Made by a program: the position numbers and the translations under genes
Source: Chloroflexota bacterium
Lineage (GTDB): Bacteria; Chloroflexota; Limnocylindria; QHBO01
Direction: 5' to 3'
NCBI GenBank assembly: GCA_005880165.1
Contig: VBJP01000003.1
Location: 1 to 13,553, forward strand
Length of the DNA stretch: 13,553 bases
The notes under the pieces: generated by a model
Databases searched by the model: none
Seen by the model: only the letters and a program-made list of their open reading frames with translations
Told to the model about the DNA's origin: nothing
Part shown: positions 1 through 5,987 of the stretch, piece by piece
Position numbering within the stretch: the first letter of the stretch is position 1
Layout of the letters: each line of letters begins with the position of its first letter

Positions 1-54
1 AGCCGCGAGGCCCTCACCACGCCGTTCCTGCTTCGGCGGGAGTGGCGGTCGTGA
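1..54 (+). CDS. C-terminus of an unrecognised protein (5' end outside window)
   Basis: The first frame is open from the left edge and ends at TGA 52-54, leaving the last 17 residues (SREALTTPFLLRREWRS). The tail is too short to assign a family. Its reality is supported by the GTGA overlap between its stop codon and the GTG start of the membrane miniprotein at 51, a usual sign of translational coupling in compact genomes. The arginine-rich end carries no recognisable motif. Function unknown. Confidence 0.5.
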   Translation, partial: SREALTTPFLLRREWRS

Positions 55-188
55 CCCGGCGACGGCGTGGCCGTCCGTACCAGCCATATCCCGGGTCCCG
101 CGGCTCGGCATGGGTCGCGCGGTTCCTGGTCCTGGTCGTCGCCGTGGCGCTGATCCTCGGCGCGCTCGCCTTCGCATTCACTCGCTAG
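51..188 (+). CDS. 45-aa single-pass membrane miniprotein
   Basis: GTG start at 51 overlaps the upstream stop (GTGA), and the stop is TAG 186-188. The 45-residue product has a very basic N-terminus (MTRRRRGRP), a Gly/Pro/Ser stretch to about residue 20, then a hydrophobic helix at about 22-43 (VARFLVLVVAVALILGALAF), ending FTR. The positive-inside rule predicts the N-terminus in the cytoplasm. The 4-bp overlap suggests co-translation with the unidentified upstream gene, so it may be a small membrane partner of that protein. Its stop codon lies inside a 12-bp tandem repeat. No family recognised. The clean basic-then-hydrophobic pattern and the coupling are the evidence that it is real; chance ORFs of this length do occur in GC-rich DNA. 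Confidence 0.55.
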   Translation: MTRRRRGRPYQPYPGSRGSAWVARFLVLVVAVALILGALAFAFTR

Positions 189-210
189 GGCGCTCGCTAG
201 GGCGCTCGCC
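181..210. repeat. 12-bp tandem repeat, about 2.5 copies
   Basis: CTCGCTAGGGCG occurs at 181-192 and again at 193-204, followed by a partial third copy CTCGCC at 205-210. The first copy contains the TAG stop of the 45-aa ORF, so a change in copy number would not alter that protein. The repeat runs into the terminator hairpin at 200-219. Confidence 0.8.
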
Positions 211-219
211 GGAGCGCTC
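200..219. terminator. Hairpin between convergent genes, probably a bidirectional terminator
   Basis: GGGCGCTC (200-207) and GAGCGCTC (212-219) form an 8-bp stem with one G-U pair and a GCCG loop. It sits exactly between the stop at 188 (plus) and the stop at 224 (minus). There is no clear U-tract on either side, so the call rests on position and stem. Confidence 0.5.
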
Positions 220-223
220 CGCC

Positions 224-1426
224 CTACAGCGTCTCCAGGAGCACCGACTGGACGTGCCAGAGCAGCTTCCCCAGCTCCGGTGCCGCGCCGACCAGGTCCA
301 CGCCCTTCGCCTCCACGTGGTCGAAGAGGCGGAACTGGCTGGCTCGGACCAGGCGGCCCAGCGGCCGCAAGCCATCAGCCAGCTCGAGCGACTGTCCGTA
401 CGGCACGTAGGCGTCGCCGGTGTCGTACATCAGGAAGACATCGGCGCGGACGGCTGCCAGGTGGCGAACTGGCGAGAGACGGGCGAGGCGGTCCGTGATG
501 GACGCCGGCAGGGCGTCCACGATCTCGCGGGCGCGCGCGAGGGTGCCGGCCGTGAGTACCGTATAGACCGCCCTGGCCTCGGGACTGGTCAGCCTTGCCG
601 CAAGCGCCGGGTCGAGCGCCGGCAGGTGACCCGACTCGACCGGCTTCTGCATGGCGGCCGTCAGAGCCTCGCGGTCGCTCGCGTCCGGAACGAGGTCGAG
701 CACAAGCCGGCCGAAGACCTGGCGCGTCAACCCCGAAGGGTCCCATGACGTGGTTGTGCCGTTGACCGTCATCGCGTGCGTGGCGACGTCGGCCAGGTAC
801 TCGCCGGCGTCCGCGTAGGCACCGAACGCGTTCACCCACCGCACGTCGCCGGCGATGCGCGGATCTCCGGCAGCCAGCAGTGCAAGCGACCCGCCCACCG
901 ACAGACCAACCAGCCCGACGCGATGCGGATCGACCTCCGGCCAGGACGCCAGGAGCCGAAAGGCATCCACGACTCCTCCTGTCTCCCCGGCGTCGAGGTT
1001 GCCCGCCAGGAGCGCGGCCGAGTCGGGGACCAGCACCGCCACGCCTGAGCGCGCCATCGCATCGGCGAAGCGAACGACGGCGGGATAGCCGCGCCCGACA
1101 TTGTTGATGCCAAGGACGAGGACCATGCCTCCGACCGGGCGGTCGCGCGACGCGCCGGCCGGAAGCCACAGATCGGCGAGGTCAGCGGACGCGCCTGGGT
1201 CAGACCGATAGCGCAGCGTCTCGCGACGTGGCGTGGGCGTGAGCAGCTGGAGCGGTTGCGGCCCCGCGTCGACGAGGCTCGGCACCAGGAGGAGCGTCTG
1301 CAAGGTGACGCGGGAGGGTTTCCATGCAACCGCAGCCGCCAGGAGCACCAGCAGTGACAGGACGATGAGGCCCAGGCGGCGCAGCCATCGGCGCGGCTGC
1401 GGATCCGTGCGCGACTCTGAGCTCAC
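224..1426 (-). CDS. Membrane-anchored alpha/beta-hydrolase-fold protein
   Basis: 400-aa protein with GTG start at 1426 and TAG stop at 224-226. A basic N-terminus (RRWLRR) precedes a hydrophobic helix at about residues 19-35, a signal anchor or uncleaved signal peptide that would place the enzyme outside the membrane. The hydrolase domain covers about 70-400. The nucleophile elbow is GLSVGGS, with Ser176 as predicted nucleophile; Asp335 or Asp338 in MYDTGDAYVP is the likely acid and His370 in FDHVEAK the likely base. LVLGINNVGRGYP at 104-115 fits the oxyanion strand and loop. The long middle section (about 210-320) would be a cap domain. The fold is well supported; substrate (ester, lipid or peptide) is not visible. 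A terminator-like hairpin separates it from the upstream RlpA-like gene, so it probably has its own promoter. No good Shine-Dalgarno precedes the GTG. Confidence 0.85.
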   Translation of the reverse strand: MSSESRTDPQPRRWLRRLGLIVLSLLVLLAAAVAWKPSRVTLQTLLLVPSLVDAGPQPLQLLTPTPRRETLRYRSDPGASADLADLWLPAGASRDRPVGGMVLVLGINNVGRGYPAVVRFADAMARSGVAVLVPDSAALLAGNLDAGETGGVVDAFRLLASWPEVDPHRVGLVGLSVGGSLALLAAGDPRIAGDVRWVNAFGAYADAGEYLADVATHAMTVNGTTTSWDPSGLTRQVFGRLVLDLVPDASDREALTAAMQKPVESGHLPALDPALAARLTSPEARAVYTVLTAGTLARAREIVDALPASITDRLARLSPVRHLAAVRADVFLMYDTGDAYVPYGQSLELADGLRPLGRLVRASQFRLFDHVEAKGVDLVGAAPELGKLLWHVQSVLLETL

Positions 1427-1446
1427 GCTTCGCAGTGTGTCAGGTG

Positions 1447-1490
1447 CGCCGCCTGCGCGGCATCCGCGAGGTCCGGAGCCGCAGGCGGCG
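1447..1490 (-). terminator. Terminator-like hairpin after the RlpA-like gene
   Basis: CGCCGCCTGCG (1447-1457) and CGCAGGCGGCG (1480-1490) are perfect 11-bp inverted repeats around a 22-nt spacer that can form a smaller inner hairpin. On the minus strand the structure begins 2 bp after the TGA stop at 1493-1495. It lacks a following U-run, but position and stem strength fit a terminator or a 3'-end stabilising structure. Confidence 0.55.
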
Positions 1491-1492
1491 GA

Positions 1493-2137
1493 TCAGCCGC
1501 CGAGGTGAACGGTCACCGGAATCACGCCGACCACGGATCGATTCGCGTCGCTGACCGCCGCCCACGCCTCGGGCGACAGGTCCGCGACCTTCTGTGCGCT
1601 CGTGCCCCAGTAGCAGTCGCAGTAGTCGACGACCGGCAGGCGGGCACATCGGTCGCCGCACACGGTCACGTACCGCGCTGCGGGAGGCGGGTCGTACTGT
1701 CCGCCCAGCGGACCGGGCAGCGCGACCACCGCGATGCCTCGCCATCCAGAGGTGCAGCAGTACCACGTTGCCTTGCCGCTGGCCGTGCTGCCGGTGACCG
1801 GCGGAGCGACCACGATTGGCGCAAGCGGCGGCGCGGCCGTGGCGACGGTTCCGAACGACACCGTGGGAGCGACGACTCCGGGGGTCGGGACGACGGGCAC
1901 CTGAAGCGTCTCCACGCCGATCGACGGGCCGATCTCCTGCAGGCTGAGCGCCGCAGACGCCTCGCGCCCTGCCGGGCCTCGGTCGAGCAGGGGAAGGGGT
2001 TCGCTCGCCGCAGCCAGGAGACGGCGGGTTTCCGGCGCGATGGGCGTCGCCGAGCGGGCGCTCAGCGGAACGACCAGGGCCATGGCGATTGCAAAGGCGA
2101 CCGTTCGGACGGCGACGCGCCGCAGAAGGTCCGGCAA
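1493..2137 (-). CDS. Secreted RlpA/expansin-like double-psi beta-barrel protein
   Basis: 214-aa protein when begun at TTG 2137, which is preceded by GCGAGG with a 6-nt spacer. The frame also allows an upstream TTG at 2185 (230 aa), but that adds a basic stretch before the signal peptide and has a weaker RBS. The signal peptide is LRRVAVRTVAFAIAMALVV then PLSARSA, with cleavage near residue 30. A Pro/Ala/Val-rich linker runs to about 118. The double-psi beta barrel follows: GKATWYCC at about 121-128, TVCGDRC 158-164, PVVDYCDCYWG 168-178 and DLSPEAW 186-192, ending VIPVTVHLGG. This is the RlpA-like/expansin pattern in which GxASWY opens the barrel and a V-x-D-x-C segment closes the groove. Such domains bind or cleave peptidoglycan or polysaccharide. 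Seven cysteines in the barrel suggest disulfides and an extracellular location. Whether it is catalytic cannot be told. Confidence 0.8.
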   Translation of the reverse strand: MPDLLRRVAVRTVAFAIAMALVVPLSARSATPIAPETRRLLAAASEPLPLLDRGPAGREASAALSLQEIGPSIGVETLQVPVVPTPGVVAPTVSFGTVATAAPPLAPIVVAPPVTGSTASGKATWYCCTSGWRGIAVVALPGPLGGQYDPPPAARYVTVCGDRCARLPVVDYCDCYWGTSAQKVADLSPEAWAAVSDANRSVVGVIPVTVHLGG

Positions 2138-2180
2138 TAGAATCCTCGCTGGGTAGAGATGCCGTCCGTCCGGCCGTCGC

Positions 2181-2195
2181 CTCAAGGGCCTTGAG
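2181..2195. promoter_or_regulatory. 15-bp palindrome in the divergent rlpA-like/LOG intergenic region
   Basis: CTCAAGG-G-CCTTGAG is a perfect inverted repeat with 7-bp arms and a one-base centre, 43 bp upstream of the preferred TTG start of the RlpA-like gene and 122 bp upstream of the LOG gene. It could be a dimeric repressor operator. No matching second copy was seen in the window. The rest of the 180-bp gap (2138-2317) shows no confident promoter by eye. Confidence 0.35.
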
Positions 2196-2317
2196 CATCG
2201 GCGCGGGACGAGCCTTCACCCTACTCCACGGCCGCCCGCGGTGTCGAGGCTTGGGGTGCCCAATGGCAACGGCGCAGGTTTGCGGCGGGACGGTTCAGGG
2301 AAGTGAGGTATCGATAG

Positions 2318-3145
2318 ATGACCACACGCGACCTCACCCGCCGGAGTGGCGCGGTGATGATGCGCGGCGGCGCCAGGCGCCCGACCGAGGACCAGCGCCT
2401 CCTGCAGGAGGGTCGCGAACCCGCTGAGTTCCTCGAGACGGACACCTGGCGCGCGCTCCGCATCCTGGGCGAGTTCGTGGAGGGATTCGATGCGCTCGCG
2501 AACATCGGTCCGGCGGTCAGCATCTTCGGGTCGGCTCGCGCCAAGCGCAGCGAACCGGAATACCGCCTCGCGCGCCGCGTCGCCCGTCGCCTCGTCAAGG
2601 AGGGATTCGCGATCATCACCGGCGGTGGGCCGGGGGTCATGGAGGCCGCCAACCGCGGCGCCCAGGAGGCGGGCGGCCTGTCGATCGGCTGCAACATCGA
2701 GCTGCCGTTCGAGCAGGACCTCAATGACTACGTCGACCTGGGGATGCAGTTCCGCTATTTCTTCGTGCGCAAGACGATGTTCGTGAAGTACGCGGAGGCG
2801 TTCTGCATCTTTCCCGGCGGGTTGGGGACGCTGGATGAGCTGTTCGAGTCGCTCACCTTGATCCAGACCGGCAAGATCGAGCACTTCCCGGTGGTCCTGT
2901 TCGGGACCGCGTACTGGAAGGGGCTCTTCGACTGGATCCGTGCCCGGCCGCTCGCGGAGGGCAAAGTCGCTGCCGAGGACCTCGAGCTCTTCACCCTGAC
3001 CGACGACGTGGACGAGGCGTGCGCTGCAATCCTGGCGCGCTATCGAGAGCGAGAGGAGAAGGAGGCCGCCTCCCAGGAGGCAACCGCCCAGGCGATGAAG
3101 ATGGCTGCCGGCAGCTCAGGCTCGAGGCGCGGCCCGACGCCGTAG
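2318..3145 (+). CDS. LOG-family nucleoside 5'-monophosphate phosphoribohydrolase (TIGR00730-type Rossmann protein)
   Basis: 275-aa protein; ATG start at 2318 with GTGAGG 9 nt upstream; TAG stop at 3143-3145. The two signature motifs of the LOG (LONELY GUY) family are intact: GGGPGVMEAANRGA at about residues 102-115 and FPGGLGTLDELFE at 165-177. These form the nucleotide-binding and catalytic pocket that hydrolyses cytokinin riboside 5'-monophosphates or other nucleoside monophosphates to base plus ribose 5-phosphate. VSIFGSAR at 67-74 is the expected first Rossmann strand. The N-terminal 60 residues and the C-terminal Glu/Ala-rich tail (about 240-275) extend beyond the small LOG core, as in the longer bacterial TIGR00730 members. 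In bacteria without plants the physiological substrate is usually unclear, possibly nucleotide salvage. It stands alone, converging with tRNA-Asp. Confidence 0.9.
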   Translation: MTTRDLTRRSGAVMMRGGARRPTEDQRLLQEGREPAEFLETDTWRALRILGEFVEGFDALANIGPAVSIFGSARAKRSEPEYRLARRVARRLVKEGFAIITGGGPGVMEAANRGAQEAGGLSIGCNIELPFEQDLNDYVDLGMQFRYFFVRKTMFVKYAEAFCIFPGGLGTLDELFESLTLIQTGKIEHFPVVLFGTAYWKGLFDWIRARPLAEGKVAAEDLELFTLTDDVDEACAAILARYREREEKEAASQEATAQAMKMAAGSSGSRRGPTP

Positions 3146-3164
3146 TGACGCCTAAGGGCTGATC

Positions 3165-3241
3165 TGGCGGACCCGACCGGATTCGAACCGGCGATCTCCA
3201 GCGTGACAGGCTGGCATGTTGGGCCGCTACACCACGGGTCC
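3165..3241 (-). tRNA. tRNA-Asp(GTC)
   Basis: Read on the minus strand, acceptor arms GGACCCG (3241-3235) and CGGGTCC (3175-3169) pair fully. The anticodon stem CCAGC/GCTGG holds the loop CTGTCAC, giving anticodon GTC. The T-arm is GCCGG-TTCGAAT-CCGGT. Discriminator G (3168) and an encoded CCA (3167-3165) complete a 77-nt gene. Convergent with the LOG gene, whose stop is 19 bp away. Confidence 0.95.
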
Positions 3242-3256
3242 GCGGCGGGTCGCGGG

Positions 3257-3262
3257 AGCATA
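3257..3262 (-). promoter_or_regulatory. -10 box of the tRNA-Asp promoter
   Basis: The minus strand reads TGC-TATGCT, an extended -10 element, ending 15 nt before the tRNA 5' end. This is the same spacing as the TATGAT box in front of tRNA-Arg (8198-8203). No convincing -35 hexamer at 16-18 bp. Confidence 0.45.
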
Positions 3263-3296
3263 GCACAGGCACCTCCTTCGGCCCTCCACCATGACC

Positions 3297-3740
3297 TCAT
3301 GGCGGCTGGCGCGAAAGCTGAGCCGATGCACTGGCGAGTCCCCAAGTCCCTGCGCCATAGGCGATGGCGGCGCCCATCAGGGCCACCGAGGCAGCCAATA
3401 ACCAGCCAGATCCGCCCCGCGCGATCTGGGTGACCGCCGCCACGGCGGATGCCGCCAGCAATCCGGCGAGCAAGCTCGCGAGGACTGCGGCAGCGGCCGT
3501 GATCCAACGCCCTCTGCGCGCGACCCAGACGGCCGCCGCCAACTGCGCAGCCCCTGCCAGCGCCACGAAGACGCCCAGGGCCAGGGCAGCCCCGCCGACG
3601 GCCCGGGTGTCGATGGCGAGCGGTGGCAGAAGCGAGCGCAGCCAGGCGCCCGCAAACTGCCCGAGACCCGCGAGGACGAGACCAGAGATGAACATGGCCG
3701 TCCCGCCGGCCGCCAGGACCAGGCGGGCGAAAGCGAGCAC
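3297..3740 (-). CDS. Four-helix membrane protein, unknown function (copy B of a tandem pair)
   Basis: 147-aa protein; GTG start at 3740, TGA stop at 3297-3299. Hydrophobic segments lie at about residues 5-30, 48-72, 80-105 and 112-132, with a short basic loop (ARRGRW) after the second and a short Arg/Gly loop (IARGGSGW) before the fourth. It ends in a short polar tail. The start is 16 bp after the stop of the upstream membrane gene on the same strand, with no clear RBS, suggesting translational coupling. Length, helix number and order match the upstream protein (Gly/Leu/Ala helix, Gln/Pro loop, two central helices split by an Arg-containing turn, last helix ending before a short tail), so the two may be paralogues. 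No family recognised. An open plus-strand frame over the same DNA reads as low-complexity Ala/Arg/Thr and is rejected. Confidence 0.7.
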   Translation of the reverse strand: MLAFARLVLAAGGTAMFISGLVLAGLGQFAGAWLRSLLPPLAIDTRAVGGAALALGVFVALAGAAQLAAAVWVARRGRWITAAAAVLASLLAGLLAASAVAAVTQIARGGSGWLLAASVALMGAAIAYGAGTWGLASASAQLSRQPP

Positions 3741-3756
3741 CGTGGTCCGGTGGGGA

Positions 3757-4272
3757 TCAGCGGCCGGGTCGAGCCAGGATCAGGGCGGAGGCACCGAACA
3801 TGAGAGCCGTAAGCCCGAGCGAGACGGTGAGGACCGGGTCGACGTCAGGCCTCGAGATCACCGCCAGCAGCCCACCCACCGCCAGCACGCCGGCGATCAA
3901 CGCAAGGGCTGTCGTCGCCAGCCGTGAGAAGCGGAGGTCGGCGAGGAGCGCGAGCGGTGCGGCGGTCAGCAGCAGGCCCAGGACGAGCAGACCAATGCCG
4001 CCGAGGAGCGGCAGCTGACCGAGCTGACCGAGGTTGGGTGGCGGGGGGCCGCCGGTGTCATAGCGGGCCGCAATCGTGAGCCCGTGGACGATCAGCGTCA
4101 CGCCCACGATCAGGATCGCGACCCCGAGGACGGCGATCGCCAGCGCCGCGACCGAACCAAGCTCGCCGATGTGCTCTGGAGCCAGGGCGTGGACGCGCCG
4201 GCGCGGGGCGTTCAAGGCGGATGCGCCGCGTCGCTCGCGAGAGCCCGGCCGGCTGATCTTGGTGGTGGCCAT
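3757..4272 (-). CDS. Four-helix membrane protein, unknown function (copy A of a tandem pair)
   Basis: The preferred start is ATG 4272 (MATTKISRPGS), giving 171 aa; a longer in-frame GTG exists at 4311. The ATG has no Shine-Dalgarno but is preceded by TACAAT 9 nt upstream on the minus strand, suggesting a leaderless or nearly leaderless mRNA. The first 40 residues are basic and cytoplasmic (SRERRGASALNAPRRRVH), and EHIGELGS precedes the first helix. Helices lie at about 42-64, 82-108, 115-135 and 143-162. The first loop is Gly/Pro/Gln-rich (TGGPPPPNLGQLGQLP). It is divergent from the DUF885 gene (77 bp between starts) and followed after 16 bp by its probable paralogue. No conserved catalytic motif is visible and no family is recognised. 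Confidence 0.7.
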   Translation of the reverse strand: MATTKISRPGSRERRGASALNAPRRRVHALAPEHIGELGSVAALAIAVLGVAILIVGVTLIVHGLTIAARYDTGGPPPPNLGQLGQLPLLGGIGLLVLGLLLTAAPLALLADLRFSRLATTALALIAGVLAVGGLLAVISRPDVDPVLTVSLGLTALMFGASALILARPGR

Positions 4273-4281
4273 CGGCCGCGA

Positions 4282-4287
4282 ATTGTA
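4282..4287 (-). promoter_or_regulatory. -10-like box for the membrane-protein pair
   Basis: The minus strand reads TACAAT, ending 9 nt before ATG 4272. It fits the TANNNT pattern of leaderless promoters; the -35 region is poor. Confidence 0.35.
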
Positions 4288-4333
4288 GGTGACGGCTCCC
4301 TGGTGCACCACCGCGCTCTGCGGCGTGGTTTGC

Positions 4334-4339
4334 TAGCCT
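4334..4339 (+). promoter_or_regulatory. -10-like box for the DUF885 gene
   Basis: TGC-TAGCCT forms an extended TANNNT element ending 10 nt before ATG 4350, and there is no Shine-Dalgarno between them. It suggests a leaderless or very short-leader mRNA. The -35 is not recognisable. Confidence 0.3.
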
Positions 4340-4349
4340 TGCTCCTCGC

Positions 4350-5987
4350 ATGACGCTCCCCGCCTCCGACGCGGACGCCCGCTTCGAGCGCGCCATCGAC
4401 CGCTGGTTCCGCGATCGCCTTCGCCTGGAACCGACGCTCGCCAGCTTCGTCGGCGTGCACGAGCACGACGATCGCCTGCCCGGCGCCTCCCGCGAGGCGA
4501 TCGACGAGCGCGTCGACTTCTGGCGCGCGGTCCTGACCGAGATGGACCGGTTCGTGGCGGACGATCTGACCCCGACCCACTCGCTGGACCGAGACCTGCT
4601 CGTTCACGAGGCGCGACTCGAGCTCCACGAGCTGACCGAGCGACGGACGTGGGCCGGACGCAGCAATGCCGCCGAGGAGATCGGTGACGCCCTCTTCCCG
4701 CTCTTTACCCGGGATTACGCCCCGCTTCCCGACCGGCTCGAACGCATCGCCGATCGGCTGGAGGCCGCCCCGCGCCTGCTGGGCGAGACGAAGTCGCGCT
4801 TGACCGACCCCGTGAAGCTGTGGGTCCAGATCGACCTGGAGAGCGGCGCAGCGCTTCCATCCTTCCTGGACGTCATCCTGGCTGCAGCTCGCTCGGAGCG
4901 CTGTCCCGACCCACTCGTCTCGCGGCTGGAGGCCGCGGTGACCGGCACGCGACAGGCGCTCGAGGAGCACGCCACGTGGCTCCGGAACGAGGTGCTGCCG
5001 CAGGCGACGACAGAGTGGCGGGCCGGGCCCGAACAGTTCGAGGAGATCGTCCGTCTCCGCGAGCTGACGGCGAGCGGCGACGAGATCCTGGCCGTCGGCG
5101 AGCAGATCCTGGCCGAGGAGCGGGCCGCGCGCGCATCGACGAGCACCGAGCTGGATCCGACGCTCTCCCCCGAGGAGATCGCAGACCTCGTCAAGAACGA
5201 CCATCCAGCGAGCTTTGGCGAGGCGCTCGAGGAATACCGGCATTCGATGGCTGCGGCGCGCCGCTTCGTCATCGATCACGACCTGGCGACGATGCCGGCG
5301 GACGACACCCTGGTCGTCATCGAGACGCCCTCGTACCTGCGTCACCTGATCCCGTTCGCGGCCTATTACGACCCGCCGCGCTTCGACCCGCGCCCCACCG
5401 GCACCTACATCGTCACGCCGCCCGCCACGCCGGAGATGATGCGCGAGCACAGCTACGCCTCCATCAGCAACACATCGGTCCACGAGGCGTATCCGGGTCA
5501 TCACCTCCAGCTGTCAGCCGCCCGAACCAACCCGAGCCTGGTGCGGCTCATCCTCTTCTCGGCAGCGGAGTTCACGGAGGGCTGGGCCTTCTACTGCGAA
5601 CGGACCATGAAGGAGCAGGGGTTCGACGACACGCCCAAACATCGGTACATCCAGCACACCGATGCCATCTGGCGGGCGACGCGGATCGTGCTCGACGTCA
5701 AGCTGCATCGCGGTGAGATCGGCTTCGAGGATGCGATCGAATACCTCGTCGCGCAAACCGGCTTCGAGCGGCCGGCGGCCCTCGCGGAGGTGAAGCGCTA
5801 CACCTCCACGCCGAGCTATCAGCTCAGCTATCTATTCGGACGCCACCTGATCGACCGGCTCAAGGCAGACGTGGAGCGCGCCCAGGGTCCGGCCTTCTCG
5901 ATGAAGGCCTTCCACGACACGCTGATCTACGGCGGCAGCATGCCGGTTTCGTACGCCAGGAGACTCTTCGCAGGCCTCGATTCGTGA
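4350..5987 (+). CDS. DUF885-family zinc metallopeptidase-like protein
   Basis: 545-aa protein of the DUF885 family, usual length about 550-600. The metal-site signature HEAYPGHHLQ is at residues 378-387: His378 and Glu379 with His384/His385 stand in for the gluzincin HExxH-type helix, and EFTEGWAFYCERTM at 407-420 supplies the downstream Glu (Glu410) and the EGWA motif typical of the family. The N-terminal half is helical and Glu/Arg-rich and ends near EETPSYL-type strands (VIETPSYLR, 323-331). The sequence YTSTPSYQLSYLFGR (484-498) is the conserved C-terminal helix region. No signal peptide is visible, so a cytoplasmic peptidase-like role is likely; substrate unknown. Start ATG 4350 has no RBS. 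The stop TGA overlaps the GTG of the cyclophilin gene (GTGA), so the two are co-transcribed. Confidence 0.9.
   Translation: MTLPASDADARFERAIDRWFRDRLRLEPTLASFVGVHEHDDRLPGASREAIDERVDFWRAVLTEMDRFVADDLTPTHSLDRDLLVHEARLELHELTERRTWAGRSNAAEEIGDALFPLFTRDYAPLPDRLERIADRLEAAPRLLGETKSRLTDPVKLWVQIDLESGAALPSFLDVILAAARSERCPDPLVSRLEAAVTGTRQALEEHATWLRNEVLPQATTEWRAGPEQFEEIVRLRELTASGDEILAVGEQILAEERAARASTSTELDPTLSPEEIADLVKNDHPASFGEALEEYRHSMAAARRFVIDHDLATMPADDTLVVIETPSYLRHLIPFAAYYDPPRFDPRPTGTYIVTPPATPEMMREHSYASISNTSVHEAYPGHHLQLSAARTNPSLVRLILFSAAEFTEGWAFYCERTMKEQGFDDTPKHRYIQHTDAIWRATRIVLDVKLHRGEIGFEDAIEYLVAQTGFERPAALAEVKRYTSTPSYQLSYLFGRHLIDRLKADVERAQGPAFSMKAFHDTLIYGGSMPVSYARRLFAGLDS

Noticed and set aside
1440..2219. 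Second minus-strand frame of 259 aa over the RlpA-like gene
   Set aside because: Arg/Gly/Ala-rich out-of-frame reading; the other frame has a signal peptide and barrel motifs.
3364..3927. Plus-strand open frame of 187 aa opposite the two membrane proteins
   Set aside because: Low-complexity Ala/Arg/Thr/Pro composition. The minus strand gives coherent four-helix proteins across the same DNA.
4212..5504. Long minus-strand open frame (430 aa) opposite the DUF885 gene
   Set aside because: It is the antisense of a strongly supported DUF885 gene with intact motifs; the translation has no domain. High GC makes long antisense frames common.
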